Positions 1 through 10,290 of a stretch of 64,000 bases of DNA are shown one piece after another. Source of the DNA: Lumbricus rubellus. Lineage: Eukaryota > Annelida > Clitellata > Crassiclitellata > Lumbricidae. Position 1 is the first letter of the stretch. Every line of letters begins with the position of its first letter. The position numbers were made by a program, and so were the translations under genes. The stretch spans positions 16,171,620 through 16,235,619 of the forward strand of contig OX243814.1 in the NCBI GenBank assembly GCA_945859605.1, given 5' to 3'. Under the pieces are notes generated by a model. The model did not search any database, was not told the origin of the DNA, and saw nothing but the letters and a program-made list of their open reading frames with translations.

Positions 1-1061
1 GTGTGTAGGTGTGTGTGTGTGTGTGCATAATTATATTTTTCATTGTGGTGTTTATTAAGTTGTTGAGGCTAGTATAGCCTACTTATAGACTTACTAACCT
101 TACTTATTAGGCTATATAGACTACATTTGTATGTCAGTAGGCTACCAACGGGACAACAAGTTAGAGTGTGTAGGCTATTATACATGTAAAAGCGTCCATC
201 GAAATGCCCCAAAAATATTCAGCCTTGGAGTATATTAGTATAGATCCTACTCTGCTTTAGTGTTCGAGACGTCTGCCTATAAGATCTTCCACAAATCCTG
301 ACGAACTATAGTCTACACTCTACACCGTCGAAAACTGTCGTAAAGTTGAAAAGACGAGTCGTAGTTTCATTCCGTCCGCCAGACCGGAATTCGTGCTTTC
401 CTCCCTTTTTTATTTCCCAGAAGCCACCTCGTGATTGCCCGGAAGTGTTGGCATCCAGCCAAGAAATCCTTTTCGTCGTCGTCAATGAATGGACTTGAGA
501 GTTGAGAGACTCGTTTAGAGACTGACCGCTAGGAGACGCTAGTGTCTGTTGGAAAGGAGGTCGTGCTGTTGGATGGCCATGAGTCCTGTCTATTTCGACG
601 GCGCTAGACAAATCTTATTAGGAGCATGCATGGCAAGATGGCTGCTGGAGATATGACTGCAACCGGAAGATGACGTATTAAACGAAGCGTCGTCTATCTG
701 TGACTACATATAATCGGGATGCTACACCTCCTCCGCTGTATAAGCTTATCGTCGGTGTTTAAAAGTATCGGCAGATGCTAATATGAATTTTTGGAAGCAA
801 TTAGCCTATTATCCCAATAATACTTTAAAATAATAAATTGGTTCATAGTTAATATCGTCGGTGTTTAAAAGTAGGCTACATGCAGAAAATTGCAGATGCT
901 GATATGTATTTTTTAAGCACCTTAATAATTATTATCACAACAATATTTCAAAATAAATAATTGTAGCTACCCTATTTTCTAGGACGTTGCTTCGAATCTA
1001 AGTGCTGGGCACCACCTGACTCACTCGTCGCGTCATCGGCTATAAAGAGGTATATCAAATG
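1..1061. other. Intergenic, no gene seen
   Basis: No coding region is supported here; the frames on both strands are short and unlike any family I know. The one internal structure is an imperfect direct repeat of about 95 bases: about 750-841 is echoed at about 855-962. Both copies begin atcgtcggtgtttaaaagta and both end in an A/T-rich aaaataaat-type stretch. This could be a small local duplication or part of a decayed repeat. Confidence 0.5.
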
Positions 1062-1136
1062 GCGGCTTGAGGTGGATTCAAACCCGCAATCTTCTGGCTC
1101 CAAGGCACCAAACATACCCTTGCACCACCGCTCCCC
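1062..1136 (-). repeat. tRNA-derived SINE, head-only fragment
   Basis: Read on the minus strand, this matches the 5' tRNA-like head of the SINE family seen complete at 12292 and 54657. It contains a B-box-like ggtttgaatcc and the flanking cctcaagccgcc. The conserved body found in full copies (gaagggg...ctata) is missing, so this is a truncated or decayed copy. Confidence 0.55.
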
Positions 1137-1591
1137 ACAATGACTTGTAGATGTCTAATTTGGATTGATTCCGAAAATGAAATTACAGTATTCAAGCCAG
1201 GAATAAAGTCAATCCATATAGCCTGCATCTATATCAAGGCGCTGTGTTTTGGATGGAAGACCTTTGGCACATTCGCGCACATCTTCAACGGATGGGCACA
1301 ATGAACATAAAAAAGACGCTATATAAACGACGACTGCTTTACGTTGCATGAAATTGCATTGCCATGCATCACTACACTCCATCGCAATACATTTCCACCG
1401 AAGGCAGCAACGACCAATGCTCAACGAAGCTTGGTTTGAGAGAGAGAGAAAAAACCTGACCAGATATAGACAGCAGCCAATGAGAGACGCCCATGAAAAG
1501 GTAGCACTTAAAGGTCATCGCATAATGTCTTAAGCGGCCATAATATTCACACTAAGTATTAGTTTAGATCGACAAGGTATACATATACAGT

Positions 1592-1795
1592 CAGAGGCGC
1601 ATCCAGGGGGGATTTAGAAATGCCCATGTATCGTCTTGACCCCTTCCATTCTGTTTGAAATTGGTACTTTTTTCTGACTTTACGATCGGATGACTAAAAA
1701 AGTCATCAGATTTTTCTGCCCAGGATCAGCAAAAATTTTCCGGACCCAAGGTAAACATTTTTGGTCCTCTTGGAAAATTTCTGTGTCCGCTTCTG
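1592..1795. mobile_element. hAT-like MITE (family 1, short copy)
   Basis: A 204-bp non-autonomous element. The ends are imperfect inverted repeats: cagaggcgcatccag on the left, and cagaagcggacacag as the reverse complement of the right end. Flanking octamers tatacagt (1584-1591) and tgtacagt (1796-1803) match 7 of 8, as expected for an 8-bp hAT target duplication. Ends and an internal gactaaaaaagtcatc-like palindrome are shared with 3915-4224. No transposase is encoded. Confidence 0.65.
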
Positions 1796-1803
1796 TGTAC
1801 AGT

Positions 1804-2587
1804 TGTACACAAGCCATCTAAAGCGAAGACAGAAGCAGAGGCAGAACCAGCAAGGCAGAGTCAAACATAAGTGAACTGAAGCACAGGAAGAGCCCAAGTA
1901 TGTATACACTACACACTGTACACAGCCATAATGTGACACGCCACGGTGTGTTCTGGCCAACGAAGCGCATGAACGTCTAAACTGAATGCAAGGCCAACAG
2001 TGCGGAAGAGAACAGGAAGCCAAGACAAAGGCAGACACCAGAATTGACGAAACAGGTGCATAGGACAACCATAATTTATATCATAAGACAAAATTTGCAT
2101 CTTCTTTTCGTGCATTTCTATTAATGTTCACCTAATAATCTTCCATATATTCAACTCTGTAACTAAACCTGCTTAAGCAAGCTTACACTTACCCATCATA
2201 TTTGCTCTAATCAACCACTTGTATAGGCCTACAGTAACTGTCTAGGGCGCCTAACTAGCGAGATCTTCCCTTCAGGGGCATCTATTGCTTCCTTACTTCC
2301 AACTCTATACACAACTAGTCAAGCATTCAACTATTATCGAAATCCTAAATTGTAAAATGCATACTGTACATAGCGTGTAATTGTTGTGGGGAGCACTAGA
2401 TTTTATTTGTTTTGAAAAGATGTGGGACGATGTAGACTTGCAAACACAACAATTAATGGCTGGCCATTGCGACATCTTGAATCTGTTGCCATCTGAAAGA
2501 CTTGATCTTCTCATAATTACAACAGCCGCAACAACTTCTGGGAGCATTGTGCACTTGCAATGTATGTAGATGTATGTGTGTGTCTGT
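1804..2587. other. Intergenic, nothing recognised
   Basis: No gene, RNA or well-bounded repeat could be supported between the MITE and the next SINE. The open frames are short and show no family motifs. Confidence 0.4.
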
Positions 2588-2794
2588 AATAGCGCCCCTT
2601 CAAGCTCACTACTCAGAAGTGATCCCGACAACAGCGGCCACCGAATCGGAGTTTCACGGCGAAGAGCCTGAGCAATTGCGAGTGATGGACTTGCTCACGG
2701 TCCATATACGAGGAGTTGGCTTGAGGTGGATTAAAAACTGAAACCCTCCGGTTACAAAGCAGCGAGCATGCCCACTACACCACCGCGCCCTGAA
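2588..2794 (-). mobile_element. tRNA-derived SINE, near full length
   Basis: On the minus strand this runs from a tRNA-like head (agggcgcggtggtgtagtgg, A box) through a weakened B box. It continues into the conserved body cgccgtgaaactccgattc and ends with cttgaaggggcgctat. The same order occurs at 12292, 14824 and 54657. It should be transcribed by Pol III and mobilised by a LINE; both are inferences from SINE biology. Confidence 0.75.
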
Positions 2795-3906
2795 AAATCA
2801 ACAATGCGCTATATAGCCTAATGTATTATGTATCTAGGCAGTGGCTCAATGATAGAAGGCTCTGTATCTACTGTAGGTAATAAACCACGTGGCTGTATCA
2901 ATTATTAACTACGAATGTGGCTGCCCTGGCGTCTATTAGACGACTACAGTGTGTCTGAAATTCGTCAGACATTGTGAGCATGGTGTGTGTGTGTGTGTTT
3001 GCAGTTTAACGGCAATGTGTGGTAAGAAAGACCATTAGCGACGCCCTCCTCCTTTATCCAGGCTTGGAACTGGCACTGGCAGAGTGCAATGTGAGTGTGG
3101 TGCTTCATCGAATATCCTTTTAGACTGTGAACGTGGCGCTCTCTGGTGATCGGTAGCAAAGTGGATGCGCTGTATGACTGATATGTGCGTCACACAAGGT
3201 GGAGTATCATCGTCATCAGCAGAGGAGAAAAACATTCTCTGACGCTCGATAACAAGAGACTGAATTCAGCTGAATAAGATGGAGAGGAGGATGTGGAGAC
3301 AAGATAGACGTCAGCAATGACAGACGTCAGCAATGACAGAGGACATGCAGGAGTCAGCAGTTCCCTGTCAGTCAGTAGCTCTTGTATCCTCATGTAACTT
3401 AACGCTGAGGCAAATAAAAAGTTGCACTAATGGAAATTTATTCCCTAAAACGCTATACATGCTTTGCGCGTAGAGACTCGCTTTTTCATCTGTTCCACAA
3501 CCGCAATTTAATACGTCTTTTATGTAGCGCCATCAGTAACAACAGGTTTCGTAAATGACATTTAACCGGACACCATACAATCTACCTTCGAGTCTTCTGT
3601 TGTTTTTTTTAATAAAACCTCGATGAAACGAAAGTGAAAACTTGCCTGCAGTCACCGAAACGTTTCGATTGGAATGAATCGTTTTGTTAAGTGATCAAAT
3701 GTTCCTTTCTCTTTTAACAGAAGTTAGGCTACAGAAACTAAATGTTCAACTCTATGTAAAACAATGTAACTGTCGTTAAACAACGATCGGCGCAATGCAA
3801 AATGGCAAATATTTTACACCGCATGGAACTGAGGTTACTGCATGCCATATTCCCGGATAATTACATGGGTATGGCAACTGTGGCATGTGCAATTGTGCAA
3901 TGTGTG
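2795..3906. other. Intergenic, no gene seen
   Basis: No supported coding region. A perfect 16-bp tandem duplication (gacgtcagcaatgaca twice, 3307-3338) is the only structure I noted. Confidence 0.4.
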
Positions 3907-3914
3907 CATGATTG

Positions 3915-4224
3915 CAGGCACGGATACAGAAACTTTGGACGGGAGGGGGGGAACATTCTTGGCCTTGGGTCTGGAAACATTTTCTTTCTAGTATCCGCCA
4001 AAAAGTTGATGACTTTTTAAAAGTCATCTGGTCGAAATTTTTTTTATACCATCTTGTCCGCCCAAAAAGCTGATGACATTTTTTTAGTCGTCCAGTCCAA
4101 ATGTCCTCAAAATATACCATTATACATTGTTGGAAACCTTGATGAAACCAAATTTGGTGGTCACGATACATGGGCATTTTAAATGGGGGGCCATGGCCGG
4201 ATTGGCCCCCTGGATCCGCCTATG
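3915..4224. mobile_element. hAT-like MITE (family 1)
   Basis: A 310-bp element bounded by imperfect inverted repeats: caggcacggatacag on the left, and cataggcggatccag as the reverse complement of the right end. Flanking octamers catgattg (3907-3914) and cgtgattg (4225-4232) match 7 of 8. It shares internal palindromic segments (gatgactttttaaaagtcat type) with 1592-1795, and the ggccaatccgg segment near one end with 18172-18950. It carries no transposase and is presumably moved in trans by a hAT transposase. Confidence 0.75.
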
Positions 4225-4677
4225 CGTGATTGTAGGCTACATGCTACCTTTGCCTAAAGTGGGTTAACTGTGGCGTCATTTAGGTTTGCGTATTCCTGCA
4301 TATCTTTCAATATGTTTGCCAAATAGTCAACATATTTTGACGTTTCTTTTAGCCTTTTGAGTTTCCAACATGGCTATGAAAATATTGCGGTAGGCCTACT
4401 GCATGGATACTGGTATAATAGGCCTACATATTTTTGAAGGCACAACACGTGTCATAAAAATTTCTCCCTCGTCGTAGTCTCCCCAAATGCAATACAATGG
4501 ACAATAGTCATTTAGATAGTCATGACATATACAATGCAGAAGCACAACGGCAACAAACTAGAAAAATCCCACCACGCGCAAACAGCTTATAGGCCTACAT
4601 AGTGACACCATATAGAGGCGCTCTATAAATACGTTCAGAGAAGCAACAACATATTACGGGTTGCAGAATAGGAAGCA

Positions 4678-4768
4678 GTATCGTAGTCGTAATCGTAATC
4701 TCCAAATTGCTAAAGCGTCACTAAAAAGGCCAAGCGCAGGGCACCAGCTTATTCACGAGCGCTGAAGC
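4678..4768. repeat. Short dispersed repeat, family B (copy 1)
   Basis: About 85-90 bases reading cgtaatcgtaatctcca ... gccaagcgcagggcac ... cttattcacgagcgctga. Clearly similar copies occur at 26247-26329 and 60495-60581. The unit could be the 3' or 5' part of a SINE; no Pol III boxes are evident in it. Confidence 0.6.
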
Positions 4769-4876
4769 CTAGAGATCGTTGCCGAATCCATGGAGGCGTC
4801 ATTGCATTGGACGGTTATTATACGACTGATACTGGTACCTGGTACTTCAGTTTAACGACGACGCAGAAACACATAG

Positions 4877-5027
4877 ACATAAACAGACAGACAAAGGCAG
4901 AGAGAGCCAGAGAGAGACAGAGAGAGAGACAGGAGAGAAACATGCAGACTCACAGAGACAAAGAGAGTCAGAGAGAGACAGTGAGACAAAGCGAGACAGA
5001 AAGACAGACAGAGAGCGAGCGAACGAT
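4877..5027. repeat. Degenerate AGAC/AGAG simple repeat
   Basis: A purine-rich stretch of agac, agag and gaca steps. The open frames on both strands here are low-complexity and not genes. A matching pyrimidine tract of CTGT/CTCT lies at about 5274-5333. Confidence 0.8.
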
Positions 5028-5484
5028 TAGGTGTGTGATAAAAAAAACGATCTCGGGTCACGTGACGACACCACGTGACAAGACCTGAGCAGACGACCGA
5101 CATGAAACGATTGTTCCGTTCTTCCATTGCTTCATTGCAACAACGGATGATGATGATGACGCAAATTCGTTTGTAGACTGATTGCTACTGCGCTACATAA
5201 TGTAGAAGGAAGTCATCATTATGGATCAACTGGAGACAAGCAAGACAGCTAGATCTGCATTTCTGATCAGAAATCTCTCTGTCTGTCTGTCTGTCTCTCT
5301 CTGTCTCTCTTTGTCTCTCTCTCTGTCTCTCTGACGCAAGTGCAAAGTCGTGTAGCGACATTGAGAAAGGTTTTGACGGCGCGTAGATGTCATCGCTCCA
5401 CATTAATTTAGATACCCAACAACAATAACAACAAGAACAACAACAGCTACTGACTTCAAAGTCTTTGTGGCCTCTCCTTCAGGA

Positions 5485-5608
5485 TGAATGTATGTATGTA
5501 TGTATGTATGTATGTATGTATGTATGTATGTATGTATGTATGTATGTATGTATGTATGTATGTATGTATGTATGTATGTATGTATGTATGTATGTATGTA
5601 TGTATGTA

Positions 5609-5641
<33 letters not shown>

Positions 5642-5869
5642 ATGTATGTATGTATGTATGTATGTATGTATGTGTGTGTGTATGTATGTATGTATGTATG
5701 TATGTATGTATGTATGTATGTATGTATGTATGCATGTATTGTATGCATGTATGTATGTATGTATGTATGTATGTATGTATGTATGCAATGCATGTATTGT
5801 ATGCATGTATGTATGTATGTATGTATGTATGTATGTATGTATGTATGTATGTATGTATGTATGTATGTA

Positions 5870-5902
<33 letters not shown>

Positions 5903-6147
5903 ATGTATGTATGTATGTATGTATGTATGTATGTATGTGTGTGTATGTATGTATGTATGTATGTATGTATGTATGTATGTATGTATGTATGTATGCATGT
6001 ATTGTATGCATGTATGTATGTATGTATGTATGTATGTATGCATGTATTGTATGCATGTATGTATGTATGTATGTATGTATGTATGTATGTATGTATGTAT
6101 GTATGTATGTATGTATGTATGTATGTATGTATGTATGTATGTATGTA

Positions 6148-6179
<32 letters not shown>

Positions 6180-6279
6180 ACATACATACATACATTGTAT
6201 GTATGTATGTATGTATGCATGCATGCATGTATGTATGTATGTATGTATGTATGTATGTATGTATGTATGTATGTATGTA

Positions 6280-6310
<31 letters not shown>

Positions 6311-6363
6311 ATGTATGTATGTATGTATGTATGTATGTATGTATGTATGTATGTATGTATGTA

Positions 6364-6394
<31 letters not shown>

Positions 6395-6467
6395 ATGTAT
6401 GTATGTATGTATGTATGTATGTATGTATGTATGTATGTATGTATGCATGTATGCATGCATGCATGTA
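5485..6467. repeat. (TATG)n microsatellite array, about 980 bp
   Basis: Nearly pure tatg repeats with several tgtgtgtgtg blocks. A recurrent interruption of the type tgcatgtattgtatgcatg occurs near 5731, 5784, 5994 and 6038. At about 6178-6196 the phase flips to the complementary cata for a few units and then returns, creating an inverted repeat. Because the 4-bp unit has no stop codon in any frame, it yields long spurious (MYVC)n and (YIHT)n frames, which I reject as genes. Confidence 0.97.
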
Positions 6468-6474
6468 CAATTGT

Positions 6475-7158
6475 GCATGTATATAAGAAAGTGTTTATGT
6501 AACTAACAAAGGCATTGTGTGCGTATGACTATCCCATAACCTGCGTTTCAGGACATTTTTAAGTGGGTTTATGAACTTGGCTAAATGCAGCAGCAAGTCA
6601 GTGCAACAGCGGAAAACTGTTCCCTGAGGATGATCCAAGGTCCACGATAATTAAGGTTCAATGGGTTCCAACTGATGAACCAGCACATCTCCACCCGCAG
6701 CAGAGCGCAAAGACCGTGTGCTCTGGTGACCTGGGACTGACACAAACAGCTCCCTGTTCGACTAATGAAGCCTGAACCATGATGGAGAGAATCTTGATAT
6801 TTTTAACTCTTCGACGGGAAGCCAGTGTAGTTGGATGACAGATTGCGCCGAATGACCTGTGTCTGATGCAGCTGATGTTAGCAGGTCCGACAGACAGAGA
6901 GAGACGGAGAGAAGCAGAGATTGGGAGAGACAGACAGAAAGAGAACGAGAAAGAGGAGATACAGAGACACAGAAAGGGAGAGACAGAGACCCAGAAAGGG
7001 ATAAAGAGAAACAGAGAGATCACGTGGTCAAAGGAGAGTTGTCTTTCAATCAGGAAGCACAACTAAAGTTGTTGATTCCAGTCACGTTGTTTGTACTTAT
7101 TGATTCTTCGTCAACCATAAACAACGCCGCTATATAAATTACAGTTTGCTATATGTAG

Positions 7159-7194
<36 letters not shown>

Positions 7195-8200
7195 TAGCCA
7201 GATGTATCCATCTTCGTACAGGCGATTCGAAGACATCAATGACTCTACTTCTGACAATATCCTGCGCCGACTATACACACACACACTCTCTCTCTTTGTA
7301 TGTCTGGTTGTCTGTGTGTGTCTCTCTCTATCTCTCTCTCTCTCGCACATACACAAAAACACACACAAACACACAGACTCTCTGTCTCTGTCTGTCTGTC
7401 TGTGCACATAATTATAAAAGCAGACCTACCTTGGATGGGACAGACAGTTCTGTGCCGATAAAAAAATTGACAATGCACTCGTGTGCACATGCTTCTAAAG
7501 ACCAGCGACGACCTTTCTTTCAATAAACGCCACGCTATTTAAGGCTCCAATGTATGGACCATGCCAACGCAAGATCTAAATCTCTTAGATTAGCCTCCAT
7601 CGATAGGAGGCGACCCACCACCGGGATCATGGTGGCAAAGGTTGCATCAGATCCGACGCGTTTTTCATGCGGATCCATTCCATGAAAGACGGAGATCACG
7701 CCGCTGCTCCTCATTCCTCCTTGATCCCTTCATCGACCGGTGAAGAGGTCAGATCATTGCGGCAGCGGTATGACGCATCTCCAGAATATGGTAAGCTCCA
7801 CTCGTGCAGACGCTGGGGGAGGATTGAAGACAGTGGTTGCAAGACAGTGATGATGATGATGGTATCGATTACTGCTTTATATGTTGTCCGCAGTAAACAT
7901 TGATTCCATGGTCAGTATAGTCTACAGCTGCTGCTGCTGCAGCGGTCGAGTTAAACTGATGTTTTATGCGCTTTCTAAGGAAGGAGAAAAAAATCCACTT
8001 GGATAGATTTACTGCTAAGCGAACATCAGTCGAGATTATTTTGCATGCTTAATGCTTATCGATATATTGGCTGTATACGTGCTCGCGTCCTTTTTTTATA
8101 AATTGCGAACAACATAAATTATAATTTGCAATTTGGCAACTAAAAAACGAGAAAGAGAAAAAAACCTTCAAAGAGAGATGAGGAAAGAATAGAGGTTTTT
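6475..8200. other. Intergenic with simple repeats
   Basis: No gene supported. It holds a GAGA/AGAC stretch (about 6890-7020), an (AT)n tract (7161-7192) and CT/CA-rich tracts (about 7278-7410). A short perfect hairpin reads gcctccatcgataggaggc near 7590. The remainder appears unique and non-coding. Confidence 0.5.
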
Positions 8201-8202
8201 GA

Positions 8203-8570
8203 GATGAAAAGCCTAAGGCAAATCCTGAGAGTATGATGGAGGGAAAGGAAAACAAACCAGTGGGTGATGGAGACAATGGGAGTGGAGAGAAATCTTCTTG
8301 ATTCAATTAAAGGAAGGAAACTCACATACTTTGGCCACCTGATGGGAAAAACTGGAGATTGTCTGGAAAAAGAGATCATACAGGGAAATGTACCGGGAGC
8401 AAGAGCACGAGGGAGGCCGAGGATGGGATGGGTTGTAACATCGGAACATGGATGAGAACATCTTTCAATCGGACTTTGATGGAGACAAGGGACAGGAAGA
8501 GATGGAGAAAACTTGTTCATGAAGTGACCAACCCTCGGAGCGAGGATGGTTGACGACAAGACAAGACAAT
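8203..8570 (+). pseudogene. RTE-like LINE reverse transcriptase, C-terminal remnant
   Basis: Conceptual translation gives RNLLDSIKGRKLTYFGHLM, then GARARGRPRM, then RKRWRKLVHEVTNPRSEDG. This is the characteristic C-terminal tail of animal non-LTR endonuclease/reverse transcriptases often annotated as craniofacial development protein 2-like. An in-frame TGA lies near 8235. A frameshift near 8440-8460 is needed to join the GRPRM segment to the final segment, so it is a dead 5'-truncated copy. The stop is followed by a gacgacaagacaagacaa tail, typical of LINE 3' microsatellite tails. The catalytic RT core is absent. Confidence 0.8.
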
Positions 8571-8945
8571 TTGGCCTAATTAGGAAGGAGTTGATTGAGA
8601 TAGATCACTTTAACTTATAGCATCACAAGCAGTGGAAAGTAATTTTCGTATGCTAGTCTATGAACAATTGGACTGTCATAAAAAAGACTCAAACATGATT
8701 ATTTGGGGCGTGCGGAACGCCGAAGACTAATAAAAAACCTGCAGAACACTACACCAGCTCTGGACAATTAATTAGTAGACTAATTTTAACTCTATAGCTT
8801 TAGCTTCGATGTACATTAATTGTCAATGCAACTGCAAATGAAATTGAGACGCCGAAACTATAGGCCTACGTGTTATGTGATGTCGAGTGTGAATGTAACG
8901 TACCGTAATGAAAAAATTATAGGGTAATTTCTAGAAGGCCATTTG

Positions 8946-9033
8946 CAAGGCCGTAGCCAGGATTTTGTTTCTTTTACTTGATCTTGAACAAGCCGGCAAG
9001 CAACCGAATCCACAGACTAAAGCAGCTTCCACG

Positions 9034-9068
<35 letters not shown>

Positions 9069-9107
9069 GTCGTCGTCGTCATCATCATCAACATGAATAT
9101 AATAGTT

Positions 9108-9198
<91 letters not shown>

Positions 9199-9407
9199 AC
9201 ATGATTATAGTAATTATCATCGTCGTGATCTATTCTAATGTATTGTAAAATTTCACATAGAAATAAGAGCTTCAAAATTAAATCCTCCTTAGTTCTTGCA
9301 TCGTGTGTTAGTAAATTTATTGCATTATTTCCTTTTTACGTTATTTCATTTGGGTGGGTAGGGGGTGTATTCAAACACCCAAACCCGCGCCCCTAAATAC
9401 GGCCCTG
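8946..9407. mobile_element. hAT-like MITE carrying a (CAT)n tract
   Basis: A 462-bp element with imperfect inverted ends: caaggccgtagccagg on the left, and cagggccgtatttagg as the reverse complement of the right end. Flanking octamers gccatttg (8938-8945) and gccattcg (9408-9415) match 7 of 8. No coding capacity. A long (CAT)n microsatellite occupies its centre. Confidence 0.75.
9034..9197. repeat. (CAT)n trinucleotide repeat
   Basis: Two blocks of cat repeats separated by a short spacer (about 9093-9110), with a few cgt units in the first block. It produces poly-His, poly-Asp and poly-Met frames that are not genes. Confidence 0.95.
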
Positions 9408-9415
9408 GCCATTCG

Positions 9416-10110
9416 GAGACTATCCAAAACGTACTGCATGATCTCAATTATAATTATCAACAGACTGTTGAGTTAATAATTCCCGTACGAACGAAACGAC
9501 ACACTGCTAATGAGATGGATAGTTCCACCAACACTCAGCGGAATATGCAAGAGCATATTTGCACAAAATGGCGACGTCGCCATAACCTTCCAGTGCAGCA
9601 CACTTATCGTTTATTATAGAGTGTGTCGTTGTGCATCGTATAGGATGGAGATAACTTTTTAAAACCACTTCCATCACATGATACATGGGGTTCGAACGGA
9701 AGCTACACTTGACATCATGCAGCTTTGATAAATCTCCTTCAATTTTTCGTTCTCAAAGCTTCAACATGGCCGTATGCCTTTTAAAAAATTTCAATGCAGA
9801 ATCCTGTGACCGCAAGTGTCGGTGCTACAGAGAGGCAAACCAGGCAAAATGCTCTTGTAAAAAAGTCATTGAATTTTCTATGTCACGAATTTATTTGGGG
9901 TATAAATTACTCCCTGTACTGGTCACTTGTGTGCCTCTCCTGGTCATGCCCCCGTTTAAAAAATGTTTGGCGCCGCTTCTTCTTGGCCGTGACAGCATTC
10001 AGTAGTCTTGAATATAAATTATTTGAATCAATCAATAACCACATTAACCAGCAGTCCTAAGTTGCACAATATGAATTATTTATTGCGATACATTAAAGTT
10101 ACAGTCCAGG
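9416..10110. other. Intergenic, no gene seen
   Basis: Two overlapping plus-strand frames (9685-10005 and 9794-10060) read through this segment but show no recognisable domain and have ordinary intergenic composition. I do not call them. Confidence 0.4.
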
Positions 10111-10111
10111 T

Positions 10112-10290
10112 TTTTTAACGTGCAGTTAAATGCGCAGTTCTAAATGGATTTGTGCAGTTGTAGAAGCACTTATGTACAGTTAAAACTAGCAACAACAGTC
10201 ATTGTCCTCCAATTGGAAGTAATTTAACATGGAGGATGGGAAAGGAAAGAAGGGATTGTTCAGTTCAAAAAATTCCTTTAAAACAGCCCT
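10112..10290. repeat. Dispersed repeat, family C (copy 1)
   Basis: About 175 bases are repeated at 25683-25868. Both contain gttctaaatggatttgtgc, then gtagaagcactt, attgtcctcc and acatggaggatgggaaagg, ending aaaacagccctg. The family is unknown; the spacing suggests a transposon fragment rather than a gene. Confidence 0.7.

Noticed and set aside
5485..6467. CRISPR-like or satellite centromere array
   Set aside because: Units are 4 bp with no spacers, and the array is too short and simple for a centromeric satellite.
5403..6506. Several 230-355 codon frames on both strands
   Set aside because: They are translations of the TATG microsatellite, which has no stop codon in any frame; the periodic MYVC and YIHT peptides are not proteins.
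8931..9275. Poly-Asp / poly-His frames
   Set aside because: Translation of the (CAT)n repeat inside a MITE.
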